Source: Cordilura impudica (Eukaryota; Arthropoda; Insecta; Diptera; Scathophagidae). From it: a stretch of DNA of 64,000 bases. The stretch covers positions 88,268,670 through 88,332,669 of the forward strand of contig OY821520.1 in NCBI GenBank assembly GCA_963682025.1, given 5' to 3'. A model generated the notes under the pieces. It did not search any database. It was not told the origin of the DNA and saw only the letters and a program-made list of their open reading frames with translations. A program made the position numbers and the translations under genes. Shown here piece after piece: positions 23,801 to 34,914 of the stretch; position 1 is the stretch's first letter; each line of letters starts with the position of its first letter.

Positions 23801-24464
23801 AACATGTTATGCAGTTTTAAATAGGCAACCTTTTTGCTGATAAATTAAAGAATTTTCAATATACCGTCAAAAAAAGCATTTTTTTCTTTATTTATAAATA
23901 GAGTAGCACTTTTGAGGAATATAAAAAGTAAAACGCGTAGTGTTTTGCTCTAAAAGCTTAAAAATTTTTCTTTGGCGGCTATTTTGGTGCATAAATAAAT
24001 TTTTTTTGGAAGCATGCACTTTTGGGGCCATTTTGTGGCATGTAAAAGTGTTCAGATTGTAAAACCTTGTTCAGAAGAGTTAATTGGTGTTTGAAGAGCT
24101 TCATTTTTTAAGAAGAGAGTATGCAAAAAATCCTGATTTTTTAAAAGTTATACTCGAAAAAGTAAAAAAATACGCTTTTTCAAAAGAGTTTTTTAAGAAA
24201 AACTTCCTGAAAACATGATATTTTTGACTGTCAGCTACTTTGCCGAAGACAGTTTATGGCTATCACCAAAATTGAATGAGTTGTTTGCCCAATTCTAATG
24301 ACACCTTTTTTTGTTGGTCGCAGCCAATTTCAAAAACTTTGAGGGTCCAAAAAAAAAAACTGCTTCTAACCTAGACAAACGCAGCTAGGAGTTTACTCAG
24401 TTTGGGTAGCACTATCGATTCCGCATAGTGTAGCTTGGTTGTTTTTTTTTACTGTTGCACTGTG
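20824..24464 (+). mobile_element. DNA transposon with CACAGTG termini, copy A
   Basis: Both ends begin CACAGTG reading inward (20824-20830 and 24458-24464). Long terminal inverted repeats of roughly 480 bp follow (20851-21325 against about 24000-24445), but the spacer after the heptamer differs: 21 bp at the left, 12 bp at the right, before the shared AAAACAACCAAGCTACAC block. It sits in the left arm of the palindromic element. The flanks are runs of A, so the target duplication (about 3-5 bp) cannot be sized. A degenerate multi-exon transposase is inside. A relative is at 50866-53949. Superfamily not certain; the CMC/Transib group is the best guess. Confidence 0.8.
21996..23731 (+). pseudogene. 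Transposase of CACAGTG element A (widespread arthropod DDE-like family)
   Basis: The N-terminus (ATG 21996) is a cysteine-rich domain: FCYVCGKF, CIVCYKNV, PVIWTNPG, DCYACKNT. After a frameshift near 22375 comes a linker with SPGPSFS and a helical RLDFIVAKLELSQRKSEEL segment. The core holds CDLKVVAMLSGLQGGYTKYMCFHCNW (22745-22830), LMPLLHIKLGLVKSF and, after a 55-bp intron (23112-23166), VLNGPDIRKLI. Next come MSLKIHFLHHHLEFF and EQGERFHQ, with a frameshift in the A-run at 23238-23245. The tail is acidic (SDNDDDESYDDND). Compared with copy B, about 75 codons before CDLKVV are missing. CxxC, then HxxxH, then E is an order shared by RAG1/Transib and CMC transposases. Domain names are inferred from pattern only. 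Confidence 0.65.
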
Positions 24465-26242
24465 AAATTCACCACTTTTCTACTTTTAAATGTTATATGT
24501 TATCTCACTAGCCTAGGATTTTGGAAAAAAAAATAGTATGACCCCATTAAACCTTTTGGAATTTGGGTCACATATGTATGACCCCAATCTAAGAAAATAC
24601 AATTTATTCAAGAAATTCAAATATTTTGTAAGTGCTATCGTATTTTTATATGTAACGCTTAGAATGTAATAACGAAATGTGTAGAACTTCTGTTCCTAAA
24701 ATTTGGGATAAATTCCGAGAACGTTATCCCATTATTTTCAAAGGCCAGCTTTGGATTTTAAGATATTTTTAAATAAAAAAAATTTCCAAAAACTAGTTTT
24801 TCTATTAATCGCGATGAAACCATTATTTATAATTTAAGAAAAATAATTCGGTTAATTTTTATTTATTTAACCCTTCAGTGCTCCTGGGATCAAAATAATA
24901 TATTGTGATATATCTTTGCTGCAATTACCTGCTTATTGCTTGCGAATATAAATAAAAACAACTTTTAACAAATTTTGTTATAAAATTACTTTATGTGTAA
25001 AAACTATCTATATTTTTCTAAAACGGAAGTGATATTGGTGCAAAAATAAAAGTGGTAAATAATACAGCAGAACGAGGTGTTAAATTGATTGAAGAGTATA
25101 ATAACATATTGAAAAAGAACGAACAATAAAAGCAATACTTATTGCAAGTCGTAAGTGATTACAGAAAACAATTTGAATCGCACACTAAATAATCTTTAAA
25201 TACACCAAAATAAATAGAATCAAATTGTCTTTTATTAGCTTTGGGTCACTTGTGGTTCTTTTTATGTTATTTAAAAAAATATAGATAATTTTTATACAAA
25301 AAAATTATTTTATTATAAAATTGGTTAAAAGTTGTTTTAATTTATATTCGCGACCAATAAGCAGATAATTGCACCAAAGATATATCACAATGGATTACTT
25401 TGATGCCAGGAGCACTGAAAGGTTAAATAAATAAAAATTAACCAAATTAATTTTCTTAAATTTTAAATAGTGTTTTTATCGTTTTAAATATAAAAACGCG
25501 TTTTCAAAATACTTGAAAATTTTGAATAAATTGTCTTTTATTAGCTTGGGGTCATATGTGACCCCAATTCCAAATGGGTTAGTGGGGTCATATTACTTAT
25601 TTCCGAAACCCTTGACTATTAGGATAAAATATGACATTTAAAAGTAGAAAAGTGATGGATTTTTGATGCAAAGAGTACATTTAGAAAGAGTACATTTTAG
25701 AAGGAGTACATTTACAAAATCCACAAAAATAAACTCCTTGCCAAAAAAATTATGGAATAAGAGTTTACTTAGATATTCACACAGTTAATTTGTAGCATGT
25801 ACTTAACAAAACATTGAGGTGCCGGATCCATTTTTTTAAATTTCGTTTAAGAATATTTTTTATAAGTTGAAAAAAGAGTTTTTAAAATTTTATCAAAAAA
25901 ATTTCCCATTTTCGGTCTCATTGCGCAATAGGTCGACAACGTGGCATTTGCTATATCTTGGCGAGGTTTTATTCGATTTTGAAGTTTGATAGCTTCTTGA
26001 AAGGACAGTTTAATGCTCATCCCGAATTATGTAACAGCTTGTAGGAAAAATGACACTATAGAACGAAATTTTCGTAAAATCCGAAAAACTGTCATATTTT
26101 CCCATCTGAAATTTTCAATGTTTTTTTTTAAATGTTTTTTGATTGGCCAAAAACTTTGTATCTCTCAGTTTTTTTCGTTATTCGAATATAACAAGGGGGT
26201 GAGACCGAGATTTTAAACACTTTTTTATTAAGCACCACCCTA

Positions 26243-27420
26243 ATGTAAAATATACAAGCCACACGTTACATATGGAAAATCTAATGCAACTGAGAATAGT
26301 GGATATTAGAAGTATAAATGCATAAATATTCGAAAACTCTGAGACTAACATGAAGTCAAAGTTGTATGGTATGAAAACTGATTCTTAACCGCACTGCTCG
26401 CTTTGATTTAAAAAGATTTTTCCTAAATATATTATTCGGAATTACTGTGTGCGATTTAGTCATAAAGTTAACTAAAGTTTCATCTTCTTCCATTTAGAGG
26501 TAAAATATCCCACCTGGTCCTAAAAATTGTTGTGATCTGTGGTAAAGTTAATTCATTTTTAATCAAATTAACAGATCTCTTGTTCAACGCTTTTTCGTGT
26601 ATTTGAGTAACCTCTTTCAGTTTTGGCTGCGGTAGCAGTAACGTACCTCGCCGAGACCATTCTTCTGCTGTAATATAATTTCCAAAACACATATCTGTAG
26701 TTTTCTAGAATAACCGTGTATGTCATAAAATCAAAAAGTTCAGTGGAGCCAAAAAACGTTATATTTGAAATTATGGGCTCTATATAAAGATTTTAGAGCT
26801 TTTTATTTAACAGTCCTGTAGCAATAAATTCTTTATATAAAATTTTGAGTCAAAAATCTTCAGAGGAATGGATCCTAGAAAAGGACGAAGAAAACAATAT
26901 GTAAATTACACTTAAAGTGTGTGCAGATAAAACAGCTTTTGACGACAAACTTCGTTTTCTTTGAAAAAGAATACAACCAATGCAACCACCCATGCAGACA
27001 TAAGTTGTTGTTGCTTGAAAAATAGATTTTGTTGTTCGTCAGCAAAAAGTTAACGGGACTTAGGATGAGAATATAACAACGTATCAAGAATAATAGTGAC
27101 AAGAAATAACAGAAATAAACACACAAGTTGTTATAAGTGGTTATAAACTGAAAAATAATCCAAAATTTATTTTGCATTTTTTTCATTAATAACAACGTAT
27201 GTCGCTATGTGTCGTCTTCTGAGAAAATAATTTGTCAGCGATCAAACGTAGGTTGACATACGTCGTTAGGGCTGCAAATTAATTAAATAAACATCTAAGT
27301 TACGTCGTTATTAAAAGAAAAACTCAGAAATGGTCAATATTAAGAAAAAAAAAATTTAACACATGTAAAGAGCGTCAAAAATTAATATATTTGGCATAGT
27401 TAACTCAAAACTGACAAAAA
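26243..27420. other. AT-rich DNA; one unidentified small frame
   Basis: A minus-strand frame at 26480-26692 (70 residues, EEWSRRGTLLLPQPKLKEVTQIHEKAL and so on) is less biased than its surroundings and is preceded by an AG that could be a splice acceptor. I do not recognise it. It could be an exon, a transposon scrap or chance. A frame at 26875-27195 is hydrophobic AT-rich noise. Confidence 0.4.
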
Positions 27421-27740
27421 TTAGAATACGCGGTTATTCCGGCAAACCACAGATATATCAAACTTATTTCCCAGTTTATTAATTTGATCCGCCCAGATTA
27501 TGTTTCTTCTCGGTTTTGTTAAGGATAATTTATGGGAAAGTCTGTTTTGGCTGTATTCAAAAATAGTTTTAAATTCGTAGTTCATATGAAGGTTCAGTGT
27601 AGAAAAATAGCTAACTTTAGCCTTTGTTTCCAAGTTTAAAGCATACTTCGGTGTAAAATTCGGCAGTTTTAAAATACATCTGCAACGCATCTACCAGCTT
27701 CCACAAATCTGAGCAGCATATACTGTATGGATCTGTATAA
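27421..27740 (-). pseudogene. Non-LTR element ORF2 C-terminal fragment
   Basis: The minus strand gives VYAAQICGSW, a stop, then LKLPNFTPKYALNLETKA, YFSTLNLHMNY and NRLSHKL. These align with AAQVWG, LPTTPNYMIYLETGLESLYFTTFKMHFDY and NRLPYIL in the non-LTR element at 61000-61430. It is therefore the region downstream of the reverse transcriptase from the same or a sister family. One in-frame stop is present. Confidence 0.65.
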
Positions 27741-27759
27741 CGACTGAAAAGTTTCAATT

Positions 27760-29090
27760 TTTATACCCTATACCACTATGTGGTTTGGGTATAATGACTT
27801 TGTCCTGCTGTCTGTAACTACCAAAAATATTTGACGTAGACCCATCTTTTGTTATACCGATCGACTCAGAATCACTTTCTGAGTCGATTTAGCGATGACC
27901 GTCCGTCCGTCTGTGGGTCCATGTAAACTTTGTAATCAAAGTCAGTGTCGCCAATATGAATACATTTTGATGAAATTTAGTACAAAAGCTTTTGTCGGCC
28001 ATAGGATGAACGCCATTGAAATTGGTGAAATTCGGTCCATGTTCAGACTTAGTCCTCGTACAAATGACCGCTATGAAATCGCCATAAATTGCCATAAGAT
28101 ACAAATTATCATAAAGATCTCATTGTAATTGGGGTTGTATGTGTTTATTATATCCATTAATCAGTAGTCCAAATAAAATCTCTATTATTAGTCATAGGCC
28201 TCATATAGAGCTGCTTCCCGATCTTCACTTAAATCTATCTGTCTAAAATCAGTATTTTAGACAATAAACTAAAAACATTTTTTTTTATTATTAATAACGA
28301 ACAATATTTAACATTGTTCTTTTTAAAAAGTCTACATTGATTACTTAAAATCAAAAGTATGTCTAATCGATAACACAATGAATTGTAATCCTCATAATAC
28401 TCGTTGAATTTGAGTTATGTACTAAAAGTACAAAATGAAGTATATAACCGATGGTTTTTTGAAATTGTAAACTTACTTCTAATTTACCAGTCGAACGGTG
28501 AGGAACATTTTAAAATCAGCATCAACCTACAGCAAATATTAATTGAATTGAAACCACTCACATATTTTTCTTTTCATATAACCCTAAATCCTAATACCTA
28601 ATTTTATGATTTCTCTTCTATGAGAAATTTTAAAATAATCCACCAATTTTCATAGCGGAACTGACGTTCAGTTTAACAACATTTTTTGGGAGCTGCTATA
28701 ATTGTTCTCAGCTAAGTTGACTGACCCAAACCGACAGGTATCGTCACCCTAATCTGAATTAGCTGCCATCCAAAAAATCCACTATCAAAAAATAAAAATA
28801 TTGCGCAGATTTTTCTCAAAATTGGTTCGTGTATAGTTTTTCAAAATATAAGTGACTTTACCAAATATGGTTAGGATCGGTCCATTTGTCGGACTAGTCC
28901 CCATATAAATATAGCATCCGATATGAACTTTTTCTTATCTGCAGCCAACAAAATTAATAACAAGGCCACTCAAATTTGGTTTATGCTTATTTTCTATATC
29001 GAATTAGTAGGACCGAAGAGATAGGCTTTCTAAACCGTGGTATAGGGTATCGTATAGTCGGTCTAGATCGACTATAATTGTTTTACTTTT
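27760..29090 (+). mobile_element. DINE-1-like interspersed element, interrupted copy
   Basis: It starts TTATACCCTATACCACTATG and carries a GTCC-type microsatellite core near 27897-27912 (GACCGTCCGTCCGTC). It ends with GTGGTATAGGGTATCG near 29037-29053 and an almost palindromic TAGTCGGTCTAGATCGACTA. Compared with the copy at 49233-50020, about 540 bp of extra sequence lies between roughly 28235 and 28775. The subterminal inverted repeat, microsatellite core and 3' hairpin match the layout of Drosophila DINE-1/Helentron-associated elements; the family name is an inference. Confidence 0.65.
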
Positions 29091-29115
29091 TCTTATTATG
29101 TCATATAATTTTTGT

Positions 29116-29475
29116 TCAAAACAATAATCCAAACGGCACTAATGCTTTTTTTAGAAACATGTTGGGTATTACAACTACAACTAAATGTTTATATTCATTT
29201 ACTATTTCTATAAGTTGTTCTCTATATATTATTTTTTCATGAGCTGAAAGCCGGGCACCTTTTCTAAAAACCACCATCTGAGACTTCACCAAATTAAGTT
29301 CCATATTCCACTGGTCACAATATACCTACAAATTTTTCACCATAGCTTACAAAACTATTATATTATCTGCCAATAGTATAATATCGTCTGCACATTAACA
29401 CCACCAATAATTAAGCCACTATCTAAATTCTCATGAAGGTCATTCAGATAAAGATTAAATAACAAGGGCAAAATT
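29116..29475 (-). pseudogene. Non-LTR reverse transcriptase fragment
   Basis: The minus strand reads FNLYLNDLHENLDSG, then, after a frameshift, ADDIILLADN (catalytic YADD region, near 29390), YCDQWNMELNLVKSQMVVFRKG and IEIVNEYKHL. This matches YADDIVILSDTP, LNKSKVMVLRPGTR and IEIVSTNKYLGV at 60670-60880. Stops and a frameshift make it inactive. It may belong to the same insertion as 27421-27740 (same strand), now separated by the DINE-like element. Confidence 0.7.
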
Positions 29476-31552
29476 TTATAGCAAAAATGTTTTTATTTAA
29501 AAATGTTGCCAAAAATAAAAAAAAAAATAATTAAAAAGCTGTCTAGGGAAACAGATCACCTTTTCGAAATTTTTCGGTTTTTTTGCTTCACGTGACCCGA
29601 AACAGAGTTATAATGTCCACTGCGTAACAAATTTTTTTCGAGGCGCTTCCGGAGATTCGCTGTCATGGACTTATTTATTTATATCTTTAGTGTAAAATTT
29701 TTTCAAGGATACTTCAAATGTTGTACTGCAACATGTATATGTAATAATCCATCATTATTCATATCTGCAGAAGCAAATCCTGAAAATACGCCTTTTTGCG
29801 CTTTTAAAACCTTACCCCGCCCATAATGAAAGAGTAAAATATTCTATTTCGTTAAAAAAAAATTTCCCAATAAATTATATTTTTGTAAGAAAAAAATTGG
29901 CTTTTTTTAAAAAGTTGTCTTTTTTAAAAAAATACTTGCATTTTTCAGCGAGTCACTTTGTCGCCTAGTAACCGTTTTATATTTTAATAAGAAGTGCCTG
30001 GTCTTTTTAGTGTATGTTGCCCAAATAAAATAAAAATCATTATAGTTCAGATAGTTTTGTCGAGTCCAATTTTCTTTCAAAAAATTTAACGTCCTATAAA
30101 ATAATAATTTTCGCTTCGATTTGCATATATTTTTAATAACTGTTTTCTATATTTTTCTATCACATAAAAATTCATAGATTTGGATTTTTTTATTTCTTCA
30201 TCTCTTCTCTAAAACAATCTATCCAAAGGGTGGAAATGTATAAAAGGCACATTTTCCTATTTAATTTGTTTTAAATTATTGTATTTATATATTAGACAAG
30301 TTGATGGTTTTACATGGAATACGAGTATCAGCATGAAGATTGAGCTTTCTTTTGATTCATACCGTATAATTTTGGATTTTTTCAGAAATTTTTGTACAAC
30401 CCGAAGCCTTTGATTTCTTACGTTGCTACTCCACGAGAGTATAAAGCCGCGTGGCATTTTCTAAGATTATAAACGGTACTGCCAACTGTAATAGACCTTA
30501 TAAGTGTGAAGCACACGTTATTGTTGTTATATAAGTATACCGTTAATCCAAACCAAATTCATCTCTTACTGTGTGTACTTTTCAGTAGCTACACACTTTT
30601 TTCTTACCTCACAGTCCGACTTTCTTCAGATACTTTAGAAAATTTCGAGAACTTATATTTGCGAACCTTAGTAAACCGCTAGGTCTATTCATATATAAGT
30701 TCTCTGTAATTTTTAATTTTTTAGCGAAATATTTTAAATTTCTTTTTTTAATTTTGGGATAATAAAAGGATTTTACAAATATTTACGTTAAAAAGTGTAA
30801 TACGAAGTGTGCATGATTGTATAAAAAAAAATTACATCATAAATTGACAAAATACGATAACTGGTATAGTGTGATTGTGTGTTTAATTTTCGCATTGTTA
30901 TTGGTACAGTTGAACCATGCCGTCTACCGGCCAACAATATGCTTTTCTGTGTTGACATTGTTCCATGTTATAGCTTTTAACGCCAACAAGGATTTTATTG
31001 ATAGGAGTATATGAATAAATTTGCGCGTTCGGTTATGTTAGTTTTTGGTTTCCTGTTTTACTTGTTATGCAGTTTTGCATTAAATTTTTTCATATGGACA
31101 TAAACTATCTCGTTTTCTTTACCGGCCACTTTTAGTTCAGTTATGGTGGTTTTATATAGATTATAGTATAACAATAACGTATGGAGTGCTGATAATTAGG
31201 TCGGGTTGGAAAACGCATGTTTTGGTTGTGTTTTACGAAAACACCAGTGTGAGCCACAAAATATTGTTAGTTTATTCTGTTTTTTTTTGTTTTCAATAAC
31301 GAAATGGCTGACATTCATCAATCCTATGTTACTTAGGCAATGTCCGTCCCTCTGTGTTTGTATTTTGCTAGGAAGCTTTTATAAAATTTGTTAAAATTGT
31401 TGTAAGCAAAATTTTAAAATATTGGAATGGAATTAATATTTTTTCTAAGCATAGCACATGGCATATATATCACTATGCACTATCCTATTTATTGGCCTAA
31501 AAGTTGAAACATATCTTCAGTTTCTGACTTTTCGCGAAGATTTGATACAAAA
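29476..31552. other. AT-rich DNA without recognisable gene
   Basis: Short frames at 30257-30457 (minus), 30817-31014, 31206-31394 and 31458-31664 show no family motif. The last overlaps the start of the next inverted repeat. Confidence 0.55.
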
Positions 31553-32752
31553 AAATCATGTGAGTCCGATCACAGGGAAGATGTGTGAATATCTAGTAAT
31601 TAAAGATTTTTTTATGTCATTTTTCAAGATCAAACAGAAAGCGTCATTTATGTATCACTTATAGCAAAAATTGTCTCAGCTAATTCAACAACCCTTTGCT
31701 GTAAAACGTTAAAAATATCCTAATATAAACGTAAATAACTGATACCTAGATGACGCTTTTAAAAATGTGGCATAAAAAAAACAATGTTTTATCATACTTT
31801 TTTCACCAATACAATCATAAGTCACACAGCGTTATGTGTCAGCTCTCACCTATTACGTTTACACTGTTTTTGTAATTGTATTGTGAAATAGAAATTTACC
31901 CCCTGCGCATATAGATGTTTACACATCAAAAAAAAAATTTTTTTTTCATTATTCAATAATTTGGTGGTTCTTATGTGACTATGGCATGTTTGACAGTCTC
32001 CATCTTGTACAGAGTTTATTTGGTCGGCAAACTTTCCTTCACGAAAAGTCAGGTGATTTCGCGCAATTCTAAAAACACTGTACTGTTGAATTAATAACAA
32101 AAACAAAAACCCAGCCTATAAAAACCAAGTTTTTATTATACTCCCTTTATTTGTAAATTATTTTACCATCATGAAATTAATAATTGGTTGACTGAAAATA
32201 TCTATGTCAAATATATTTGTAAAAAAACAGTAGATCAATTTTGTCGTCGACACTAGTCTGCCTGAAAATTTTCAGCTCGATTGGATCACGGGAAAAAGAA
32301 TCAAAATCGATCCAAAATTTTGTCAACAAGCAGGCCAGCAGACACTACCAATTAATAAAAAGGGACTAAAAACAATAACGTGGATGCCATTTGTTTTAGG
32401 TATTATGGGTAAACATCTATTCGCGAAGGGGGGTAAATTTCTATTTCACAATACAATCACAAAAACGTGAGCCGTAAGACAAATCGGTGTGACTTATGAC
32501 TGTATTGGTGAAAAAATTATGATATTAAATTGTTTCAGCTAATTCAACAACCCTTTGCTGTAAAACGACAAAAACTTCACAATATAAACGTATAACATAT
32601 ACAACATCAACATCACCACAAGTATAACCAGAGTCCCAGCATCTGTTTGCTATAAGTGATACATAGATGACGCGCTCTGTTTGATTTTAAAAAGTAACAT
32701 AAAAAAATCTCTAATTACTAGATGTTTAGACATCTCTCGGATTCACATGATT
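31553..32752. repeat. Inverted-repeat structure with one segment in direct orientation
   Basis: 31553-31667 is inverted at about 32650-32752, and 31793-31925 is inverted at about 32405-32525. Between them, the block containing CAGCTAATTCAACAACCCTT is at 31675-31730 and 32534-32590 in the same orientation. That block is itself flanked by a short inverted motif (ATGTATCACTTATAGC and GATACCTAGATGACGC). The middle (31926-32404) is unique AT-rich DNA. Probably a fold-back element carrying or acquiring a small hairpin element. Confidence 0.65.
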
Positions 32753-33191
32753 TATTTTTTTTATTTTTTTTTGTTTTCAGGGCAATTAAATTTAATTTAA
32801 ATCCATGGATGTAAGCCACCAAATTAAAATAATGTTCAAAAAACAAATTGTAAAACAAATTCAACTGACCTTATATCAATAGCTGTATGGCCTCTTGTGT
32901 TTCGCTACGACTTACTGAGACTTATTAGCGTGTATGTTTTCATTATCATTTTTTGCTACGAAGCTTATATTGTTCAATTAAAACATATTATTGTAAAAAA
33001 ACATACTTTTAAAAAATATTTTTCCTGGCCACATCATTCGAGAACTAATTTTTGATGCCAAATACAAACACTAAAAACTCCCGAATAATAAATGGACAAA
33101 CTCAGAGGATGGCAACACTAAAACACATTTTCGACTTCAACACATTCCACGTCTCACAGAGAACATGAAAATGAGAGACAAAGCTAACAAT
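32753..33191. other. AT-rich spacer
   Basis: No gene or repeat recognised between the inverted-repeat structure and the tandem array starting at 33192. Confidence 0.5.
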
Positions 33192-33930
33192 CTATATATA
33201 CAAAATTCATTTTCTGTTTGTTTGTTTGTTTGACCGCTATACAAATTGTTATTTTTCAACGGATTTCTCTGAAATTTTGGCACAAATAATCTCTGTACTC
33301 CAGCAAAGGTCGCCATATACTTTTTACCGGCCACGCTTACTTTTACGCCAACTTTTTATACAAAATTAATTTTGTGTTTTTTGGTATATATGTTTGCTAT
33401 AAAAATTTTTATTTTCCAACAGATTTAAAATTGGTATGCACTATCTCTGTACCCCAGGAAAGGTCGCCATATGGTTCTCACCGGCCACGTCTACTTTCAC
33501 GCCCACTTTTTGTGTACAATTCATTTTCTTTATTTTGGTATATTTCTTCGCTATACAAATTTTTATTTTTCAATGGATTTATCTAAGATTTGGTACGCAC
33601 GATCTCTGTACTCCGGGTACGGTCGCCATATACTTCCTACTGGCCACGCCTAATTTTGCGCCTACTTCTATGTAGATAAAATTTATTTTTTCCTTTTATT
33701 TGTTTCTTTGTTTGACTGCTATACAAAAATTTAATTTTTCAACGGCTTTCTGTGAAATTTGGTACGCGTGTTCTCTGTACTCCAGCGAAGGTCGGATTAT
33801 ATATCTTTCTGGCCACGCCTACCTTTACGCAAACTTTTTTATAAAACTCATTTTCTGTTTTTGGTACATTTGTTCGCTGTACAAATTTGTATTTTTCAAC
33901 GAATTTCTCTGAAATTTGGTACACACGGGA
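33192..33930 (+). repeat. Degenerate 154-169-bp tandem array with a Helitron-like start
   Basis: It starts TCTATATATACAAAATTC after an A, like the 5' ends of Helitrons A and B. The motif GGTCGCCATATA recurs at about 33309, 33463, 33622 and 33791 with spacings of 154, 159 and 169 bp, each preceded by TCTCTGTACTCC and followed by CCGGCCACGC(C/T)TAC. No matching CTAG hairpin end was found downstream. Overlapping open frames are repeat translations, not genes. It may be a non-autonomous Helitron truncated at its 3' end. Confidence 0.65.
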
Positions 33931-34560
33931 ATAACTTCACGATGAACAAATTCCCCAAATGAAAAAAAAAGTCCCCAACAGAAATGAACATATTTCACAT
34001 TTTTTTAAAAAAGAAGTAAAAGATGAACTTACTCCACAAATTCTTTCTTAAAGTTTTACATATTTTTATTTAATGAATTTTGTTAAATACTTATTTGAGT
34101 GAAAATTTGCATACTGAGCTCAATAGCAGTCCTGCAATATACGCATTTAAGATCTGTATTCTTTTCAATAGCAAATTCTCGACGCGCTCGCGGAACGCAG
34201 CTTAGCAAGCTTTGTTAAGAGAAGCAGAAATACCTGAATCATGCATAAACATAGTTAGCTGTAATGGTAAGCAGGCGCCGGGTACTTAGTCCCCAATGAA
34301 TAAATTCCCAAAAAAAAAAATGAACTTATTCCCCAAAAAATTGGAGAATAACTTCACGATAAACAAATTCCCCAAATTTGAAAAATTTCCCCGAAAGAAA
34401 TGAACAAATTTTCCATGCTGCTCTCAATATCTCTCTTAAACATATTTATTTAATATTTGTATTCTTTTCAATAGCATCATTTCGGTGCGCGGAATCAGGG
34501 CGCGGGCGCGGACGCTACGCGACACGCTCGCGGAACACAGCTTAGCTAAAATATCGAAAT
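33928..34560. repeat. Direct repeat pair with TTCCCC motifs
   Basis: A segment starting GAATAACTTCACGAT and running to CTCGCGGAACGCAGCTTAGC appears at about 33929-34207 and again at about 34346-34547, the second shorter with small deletions. Both copies share TCTGTATTCTTTTCAATAGCA-like sequence and are unusually rich in TTCCCCAAA and GCGC motifs for this window. The second copy lies just inside the element at 34274. Confidence 0.6.
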
Positions 34561-34914
34561 GATCGGAAAAATATATTTTGGCGATTAAACTAAGTTGACG
34601 ACAACTGCCGAACGCGCGGAAGCGGCTCGCGGACGACACAGACAAATAAATGAATAAACAAAATAAATCTATATTTATAAAAGAGAATGCCGTCCGTGTG
34701 AACACGCATAACTTTATAACGGATCGTCCGATTTTCACGTTTTTGGGCTTGATGAATTCGTGTTGGCCCAAGGAAGAACATAGGATGTCCAAATAATATT
34801 TCGAATGTTTTAAATTTTTTTTCATGTCAATGTCATTTCTTTTTTGATTTCATATGTCAGTAATTATGAAACTCAATTAATTATTACTTATTTTGGGTTT
34901 TCATTTTAGTGGTC

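Larger units (their letters stand above)
17054..26242. mobile_element. Palindromic TA-flanked element, copy 2 (piggyBac and CACAGTG element inserted)
   Basis: It begins TAGGGTGGCCC at 17054 and ends in the inverted form CCACCCTA at 26242. Host pieces are 17054-17629, 20656-20823 and 24465-26242; together they rebuild the same palindrome as copy 1. The left arm was hit twice: piggyBac at 17630-20655 and, only 168 bp later, the CACAGTG element at 20824-24464. The centre (TTAA-bounded block 24871-25422) and a right arm with internal deletions follow. Removing the insertions leaves about 2.5 kb. No transposase belongs to the host element itself. Confidence 0.8.

Noticed and set aside
20824..24464. 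True RAG-type recombination signals or a ProtoRAG locus
   Set aside because: No RAG1 or RAG2 sequence motif beyond the general DDE/zinc order, spacer 21 rather than 23, and only two dead copies. Kept as a finding, not as a feature call.
27889..28128. Open frames on both strands within the DINE-like element
   Set aside because: Same peptides arise from the other repeat copies (49329-49589); non-coding repeat.
33374..33962. Several overlapping hydrophobic frames, possible membrane proteins
   Set aside because: They follow the degenerate tandem array and repeat the same peptide motifs; AT-rich codons create phenylalanine, leucine and isoleucine.
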